A stretch of DNA of 64,000 nt from Chamaecyparis obtusa (taxonomy: Eukaryota > Streptophyta > Pinopsida > Cupressales > Cupressaceae): NCBI GenBank assembly GCA_027943335.1, contig BSBK01001878.1, positions 77,001-141,000 of the forward strand, written 5' to 3'. Shown piece after piece: positions 58,618 to 64,000 of this stretch. A model generated the notes under the pieces. The model saw nothing but the letters and a program-made list of their open reading frames with translations. It made no database searches and was not told where the DNA came from. The first letter of the stretch is position 1. The number at the start of each line of letters is the position of its first letter. Position numbers and translations under genes: made by a program.

Positions 58618-59178
58618 GGGCACCCTTCATTAGTCAATATTCACCATTCTTTTCCTTTCCTACTCCATCTCCACAAAAACCTTGAGGGCTTTATCCTAGA
58701 CCTTCCTATCTCTATAGAAATTGATCCCTTTAACTTTTAGGCACATGGCCTCAGCAATGATCTCCTCTGTTATCTCCATATACTACATCCCAACTAGAAT
58801 TTTTCCCTTATTCCAAGTTTTAAGGAATTTCCTGGTATCAGAAGGTTTACTACCATGCAGCCTCTCCAAGTAATCTGCCACACCCCCATTCTTCACAATA
58901 TTCCAGACCTATGGATTTTGATTCCACTACTTGCAATTTCCCAGCTCACACCTTTTCTTGCATCCTCCCATGGCTCTACTTCTGCAATTTTTCCTTATCT
59001 CAATGTTTCTCACAAAACCTTGCTTCTTCAACTTGAATTCACAATTGTGCCCTCTTTCACCTAAAAAGACCCATAAAACATGTGAATTAAAGGCAAGAGT
59101 CACATCATAATCACAACTAGGCCATAAATATCCTTGACACGGATCCCTGCAATTATTAAACATTAATGTAATCTTCAT
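58618..59178 (-). pseudogene. Fragment of a plant repeat-associated protein
   Basis: One minus-strand frame from 59178 to about 58630 has about seven stops. The clear part reads NIVKNGGVADYLERLHGSKP near 58905-58850, DTRKFLKTWNKGKILVGM near 58836-58783, YMEITEEIIAEAMCLKVKGI near 58777 and NFYRDRKV near 58720. From memory, this pattern (LERLHG..., SW-x-G-K-V-x-V, ITEEVIAEATGL, FYRDRK) is shared by many uncharacterised proteins annotated near retroelements in plants. I have no function for it. The upstream part (GYLWPSCDYDVTLAFNSHVL near 59125) is in the same frame but unrecognised. It follows the LINE-B RNase H on the same strand. Confidence 0.5.
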
Positions 59179-59199
59179 TGAGAATTATTTTCCCTCTTT

Positions 59200-60100
59200 G
59201 AAATCAATCCCTATCAATTAATGATGACCCTTGAGAGGGAAGGATAGTCCAGTCATCCCATTCAATATCTGACTAACTTCTACACACCACATTAGCCGCC
59301 CAGTCAGCCGCTAAGTTGGTCTCCCTATAGTTGTGGGTAATGACACAAACATCAAAAGTCTTTATTAAACTTTTTTCTTTATTACTGATATTAAATATTG
59401 TCCATGAGGGTATTGTATCATTATTAAGGCATTTAATTATATTAAGGGAGTCCCCTTCAACCCACACTTTCCTATAGTTTTTCATCTTAGCCAACATAAG
59501 ACCATAAAGAGTAGCACTAGTTGCAATGGCATGATTAGTGTCAAAACCAATAGGAATTGCCTTAGCACCTTATAAAATCCCATTTTCATCTCTAATAACA
59601 ATACCACAATACTAAATTCATGCATGTATATGACAATGATTCCAAGGTTTCTTCCTGATTCTTCCATGGAGGAGTCTTTGAATCAATTTATTAATATAAT
59701 TATGGTGGCTAGTCCACTTTGGCTAAAAAAAATAATAATACCACAACCAGCTATCCCCAGGTTGCCCTTGAAGGCCACATTAGCTACCTAATCAAATCCA
59801 TTATGGTTGTCAGTAAGATGGAAATGGATAATTATATTTAGGGTTTAAAGATTTTGAATGAGAAAGAAGTGTTGCTTTAAGGTCTATCAAAGGAAATAAA
59901 CACTTCTCCCTGCACTTGTGTGAAATCAACCAGGAAGGTGCACTTCAAGGATATAGGTTTGTCCAAGTGTGTAGATACTAAAATAGAGTAAAAAATAGGG
60001 ACTTTGCATTGTCTTTCTACCAAGTTACACAGCATGGATAAGAGTGTCACTCTCATTGACAATATAGTTAGCAAGATCAAGACCTTTAACATTGGTCTTA
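59200..60100 (-). pseudogene. LINE-B RNase H fragment, split by a LINE tail
   Basis: On the minus strand an RNase H of LINE type can be read: FKGNLGIAGCGI near 59780-59747, then after the 127-bp insertion VIRDENGIL near 59598-59570, ATSATLYGLMLAKMKNYRKV near 59525-59470, VEGDSLNIIKCLN near 59465, and YRETNLAADWAANV near 59325-59284. The GDS and ETNLAAD sites are kept. Upstream (60092-59877) is a diverged frame that may be the end of the zf-RVT or linker region. The rest of LINE-B is gone. When the insertion is skipped, the frame joins exactly. Confidence 0.75.
59600..59746 (+). mobile_element. 127-bp LINE 3' tail insertion with perfect 10-bp target duplication
   Basis: AATACCACAA occurs at 59600-59609 and again at 59737-59746. 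The 127 bp between them end in GTGGCTAGTCCACTTTGGCT followed by an A-rich tail. This is the same 3' end as LINE-A, whose plus-strand view at 48309-48345 is its complement. It is a strongly 5'-truncated insertion on the plus strand inside the LINE-B RNase H. Confidence 0.9.
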
Positions 60101-61432
60101 TAAAGAAGAATAGTGATTTAGTTTAGAATTTGTAGTTTGTCCAATTATTCTCCTCTATTTTTTATTTCCATTACTACGCATAGGGCTAGCTATTGGTTTA
60201 CTATTGTTTATATTTCTTGTCTTTTGATGTTTGTGAACTTGGGTTTCTGGTTCTTGTAAAAATAGTTTTCACTTAATAAAAAATAATTATCACAACAAAA
60301 AATAAATAAAAAAGTACAAAAATCAAAATGCATAATATATTTAGAAGTTAAAAAAAGTGGAAATCATGGAAAAATTATTAATAAAGTTAGAAATCAATGA
60401 AAAAAAGAAGCGAACGAAAAACAAAGTTAAATGTATTTAAAATCATATGTTAATACAAATCAATAATATTGTCAACATGAATGAAAATGCCTTTTTTTCA
60501 ATAAAATAAGATCATGGTGAATGAGAATAATTCCAGGAGTCCACACATAATAGGGACTATAGAAATGGTGTAAGCAGTGGAGTTTTGAAAAAGCATTAGT
60601 ATTTTGATCACCATGCATGTCCTTTCATTATTTTTAACTATGTATTTACAAAATAAGTTCATTAAGGAAATACATTGGACATAATATTACACTTCAAAAG
60701 TTTGCATGATTACCTTTCAAATCTCAAGCCTCTCAAATATATCCTCTATGTGTCCAATCACATTTTCACACATCTTATTTCATTCTTCACATATGCACTC
60801 CTTAGAATAACTATCAATATACTAAAAACAAAACAAAAAAATGTCTATTAGCTAACTAAACCTATAACAATGTGTTTTCATTTATTTATTCAAGATTACA
60901 CAAATACAATAACCTGATAAGGTAAAATAATGTGATTCAATTTATGAATTTACAAACCCATCAACCCCACCATTAGACTTAGTTTCTAAATTTACCAAGC
61001 AATAAAAATTCTTTCCACATGCAATCCACATATAAATATCAAACCCAATCAAACATGCAACTTTGTAAATAGCCTAAAATAAAAATTTAATTTATCTTTA
61101 TGGATATAATAAACTTACCATAAATAAATATTTATTTATTTATTCTATTAAATTAATCTAATGTTATCAAAATGAAATGTAGAGGAAGGGATATTTCACT
61201 AGCTTAATCATATAAACTACGAATCATTTTTTATATTAATTTCATCCAATAACAATTAATTAGTCTCAAATTTAGTAGCTGAGGAGAGATGATCAATTTG
61301 ATTAATTGCTCCTTTTTTTTTTAATGATTGCATATGATTAGTTTGTGGATGCAAGAACTAGGTAAAACGATTCACATTTGACAATATTTAACATAAACAA
61401 ATAGGTACATAACTCTTAATAAAAATATAGTG
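60101..61432. other. AT-rich DNA without recognisable genes
   Basis: I see no coding, no repeat partner in the window and no RNA gene. It contains several A-runs, and GAAAAACAAAGTTAAATG-like low-complexity stretches near 60290-60440. The last bases before 61433 may be the 5' untranslated region of LINE-C. Confidence 0.5.
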
Positions 61433-63121
61433 ATGGTGCAAGGAGAAGGAGCAAGAGTGGGGAGCGGGAGGTGCTCAATTCAAAATTTGGTTTTGAATTT
61501 AGGTGCGAATGGTGTGGTAGGAGATAAAGTTGGTCCTTTTTCTCCGTATAGGCATCTTTAAGAAATTGAGGGAAATAGGGAGAAAGGTTACAATCCTAAT
61601 GCAGGTTTGAGGCCTACCAACATGGGTGGGGGCCCTAGAAATTATGATTCCTCTATTCTTTAATAGGCTGGTGCAAAAAAGTGGTCTTCCCTTTTCGGTG
61701 TTAAACCAACTACTAAGTCATCTTTACTGCCTGTTAAAAAAATTTCAAACCCGACTCAAGGGATTTTTTCTATTGTTGTTCTAGATCAGATCATCGATTT
61801 CAATATTGCTAGGATGGAAAACTCTCTTGTGGGAAGATTCTGGGGTATTAGGCTGAACATTAAGGTGGTATGTGCCCATGTTAAGAATAAATGGGTTTTA
61901 AACAGAAAAGTTATTGTGGTGGCCATGACTAAGGGTTGTCTATTTTTCTTATTCTCTTGTGAAGAGGACCACATGAGTATTTTATGTAATGGGCCTTGGA
62001 TGATTGGTTAAAACACTTTGATTCTTCTTAAATGGTACACTAATATTTTTTTTTAGGATGAGTCGGTGGTCCATGCCCTGTTCTAGATTAAACTTTTGGG
62101 CCTTCCTATGGAGTATTGGGTGGAGGATTTTTTTGCTAGGATTGCTAGTTCATTTTGTGAGTTGTTATTTATTAACCCTATTACGCCTTCTAGGATAATA
62201 TTAACTTATTATAGAATTTGTGTTGGAGTGATTCAGGATGTTGATATACCTATGTTTATTACCATTCAATCTAAGCTGGAATCCTAGGCACAAAAGATTG
62301 ACTATGAATTGATTCCTTTTTCTTACTTTCATTGTAAGAAAGCTAGTCACTGGGAAAAGAAGTGGATCCATGTTGGGAAACATCAGGAGAATGGAGTTGA
62401 ATCTTCTAGGAATTATCATCCTATATATTATGGGTGTGATATTTAGAACTCAAATGGTGTAGAAAATGAAAAGAATAGTAATAATATTGAGGGTGAAAAT
62501 GAGGAAAGTAATGGTTCCCCACAAGGTCAGTGTCAGGAAATTAGGAATGGGTTTTTGAATGAAACACGGGGGGAAAATGCAAGTACCCATTATTTGATGG
62601 TGAGAGATACCTTTGATGAGGAAGAGGAGAGTAATAAAAAGGATATGTCTAGTTTGAATGGCGGTCCAAGTTTGAGCTCCATGAAGGATGTGCTTCTAGG
62701 TATGCCTACACAGATTAATGCATCTATGTCTCCTTTTCCACAAGATAGATTGGTGGTTGCTAGTAAGTTTCAGGATGATCAACAATGTATAGTTTTGGGT
62801 CAAGGACTATCAGATTTATCATAGATCTCTCCAGTGGTGGGGAGGAGTAATTTTTCTGAGATCCAGACTCAGAAATGGGGGAATTTTGAAGCTATTAATC
62901 ATGCTTTACATGGGTGTGAGAGTGGGAAAGATGATGTCTCTTTAGCCTCTGAGGATGTTAGAAAATATAAGAATTATAAGAAAAAGAATAATTTTCCCAT
63001 CAAAAATGCAAGGAGTACTAAAATTTGGGATGTTAGAGGGGTACAACTTTCTCTAGGAAGACCATCTAATCAAAGAAAGAGAGCAATGGAGGCTAATAAG
63101 AATATAACAGATGGAAGCTAG
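61433..63121 (+). pseudogene. LINE-C ORF1, DUF4283-like
   Basis: A single frame of 562 codons runs from ATG at 61433 to TAG at 63119-63121, with about nine in-frame stops and no frameshift. Residues 130-185 are a DUF4283-like domain: SLVGRFWGIRLNIKVV near 61823, then VIVVAMTKGCLFFLFSCEED near 61910 and GPWMIG near 61990. LGLPMEYWVEDFFARIAS near 62096 is the typical second half. A degenerate zinc knuckle, YFHCKKASHWEKK, is near 62326. The C-terminal 260 residues are Ser/Asn/Asp-rich. ORF2 follows 37 bp later, as in other L1-type plant LINEs. ORF1 would bind the LINE RNA. Confidence 0.8.
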
Positions 63122-63157
63122 AAGACCATCCTAGAGATAGGATCTTTTATTAATTTA

Positions 63158-64000
63158 TGAAGATCATCTCTTGGAATATTAGAGGATTAAATAGTCCTCA
63201 TAAGAAAGATCTTGTTAGGAATATGATTAGAGATAATAAGCTTGATATTGTTTTGATCCAAGAGATAAAATGGCAAAGGAGAAAATTGAAAGCTTAAGGT
63301 TCTTTAGAAATGGTAAAATCTATGGGGGTGACTCTTAAGTGGCTTCAAGGGGTATTTATACCCTTTGGAAAAGTGATAACATTAAAGGTGATGTTATCTA
63401 CTAGGGAAATAATTTGGCCTATGTTAGATTTAGTCACATCAAGGATGGAACTTCTTGGGTTCTCACCACCATCTATGCTCCTAATACCAAATATGGGAGA
63501 AAGTATTTTTAGAATAATTTATCTCATCTTTGAATAATTTTTTATTTAGAAGGATGGATTGTCATGGGAGATTTTAATACACCTTTGAAAGAAAATGAAA
63601 AAATGGGGCGAAGTCAATCGAACATAAATATTTGAATGGACGTGATGAATTTCATTGATGAGCATGCCCTCCATAATGCTGATTTGTAGCAAACAAATTA
63701 CACTTGGATAAATCAAATAAGTAGTAAGGATTTTATTTAGGTGAGACTTGATAGAGCTTTGGTTAGTAATGATTGGTTTTTGCACTATTTTTTCTCTTTG
63801 TTTGTTCATGTGAGGGCTGGATCAAATCACCACCCTATCACTTTTTTGGCTGATCCCATATCTATGAAAAGTAATTTTCCTTATAGGTTTCAGAAGATGT
63901 GGAATTTTCATACACAAATGGAACAAAAAATAGAGGAATGGTGGAAGATTAGGATTGAAGGGACAACCATGTTCATTCTTTCTAAAAAACTAAAACATGT
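63158..64000 (+). pseudogene. LINE-C ORF2, endonuclease part, runs off the window
   Basis: ATG at 63158 starts MKIISWNIRGLNSPHKKDLV and continues NKLDIVLIQEIKW near 63236, the N-terminal half of an L1 apurinic endonuclease with its catalytic Asn and Glu. After a stop near 63294 and frame changes, the same domain goes on: GTSWVLTTIYAPNTKYG near 63448, WIVMGDFNTPL near 63556, NYTWINQISSKD near 63698, VRLDRALVSNDWF near 63741 and SNHHPITF near 63823 (the SDH motif has Asn for Asp). RT and RNase H must lie beyond base 64000. The plus-strand endonuclease would nick the target DNA to prime reverse transcription. Confidence 0.85.

Overview
This 64 kb window is plant nuclear DNA made almost entirely of old, nested retrotransposons. 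I find no intact host gene. The evidence for a plant is: Ty1/copia elements with tRNA-Met primer sites, a Tat/Ogre-type Ty3/gypsy element with an extra RNase H, a chromovirus chromodomain, and L1-type LINEs with DUF4283-like ORF1, zf-RVT and RNase H domains. The AT-rich base composition and the many ancient, diverse, heavily mutated insertions suggest a large, slowly purged genome such as a gymnosperm. That is an inference, not proof.

Layout. 1-10.0 kb holds pieces of three copia elements: Copia-1 (+) with its 3' LTR, a Copia-2 (+) tail with its 3' LTR, and a Copia-3 (-) gag with its primer site and LTR. 10,023-20,097 is a complete Tat-like gypsy element on the minus strand, bounded by a perfect 5-bp duplication (CTAAT), with domain order gag-protease-aRNaseH-RT-RNaseH-integrase. 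20.1-22.9 kb is AT-rich, with only weak signs of coding. 22.9-24.9 kb holds Copia-4 (-), in which one LTR sits between an RNase H end and a gag start. 25.5-25.9 kb is a chromovirus integrase tail with a chromodomain.

The centre, about 26,119-58,059, reads as one very old long-LTR element (LARD-like). Its two LTRs of about 3.2 kb flank a 2.1 kb core that has a tRNA-Arg-like primer site and a single orphan ORF of about 547 codons. Its left LTR is split by a non-autonomous gypsy-like element (28,250-42,920, minus), which is itself split by a nearly complete copia element, Copia-5 (34,162-41,838, plus). Its right LTR is split by an 8.4 kb L1-type LINE (LINE-A, minus) and a 512-bp TRIM or solo-LTR-like insertion. 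The far right has an LTR-like stretch, a fragment of a plant repeat-associated protein, a LINE-B RNase H broken by a 127-bp LINE tail, and LINE-C (+) running off the window.

Nothing here looks like a working pathway. The genes are parts of retroelements that once copied themselves through gag particles, reverse transcription and integration, or through target-primed reverse transcription. Most reading frames keep their frame over long distances but carry many stop codons, mostly at positions where a Gln or Trp codon is expected. This fits C-to-T decay of methylated, silenced DNA. LTR boundaries were read by eye from repeated sequence, so most are good to a few bases; those marked approximate are not.
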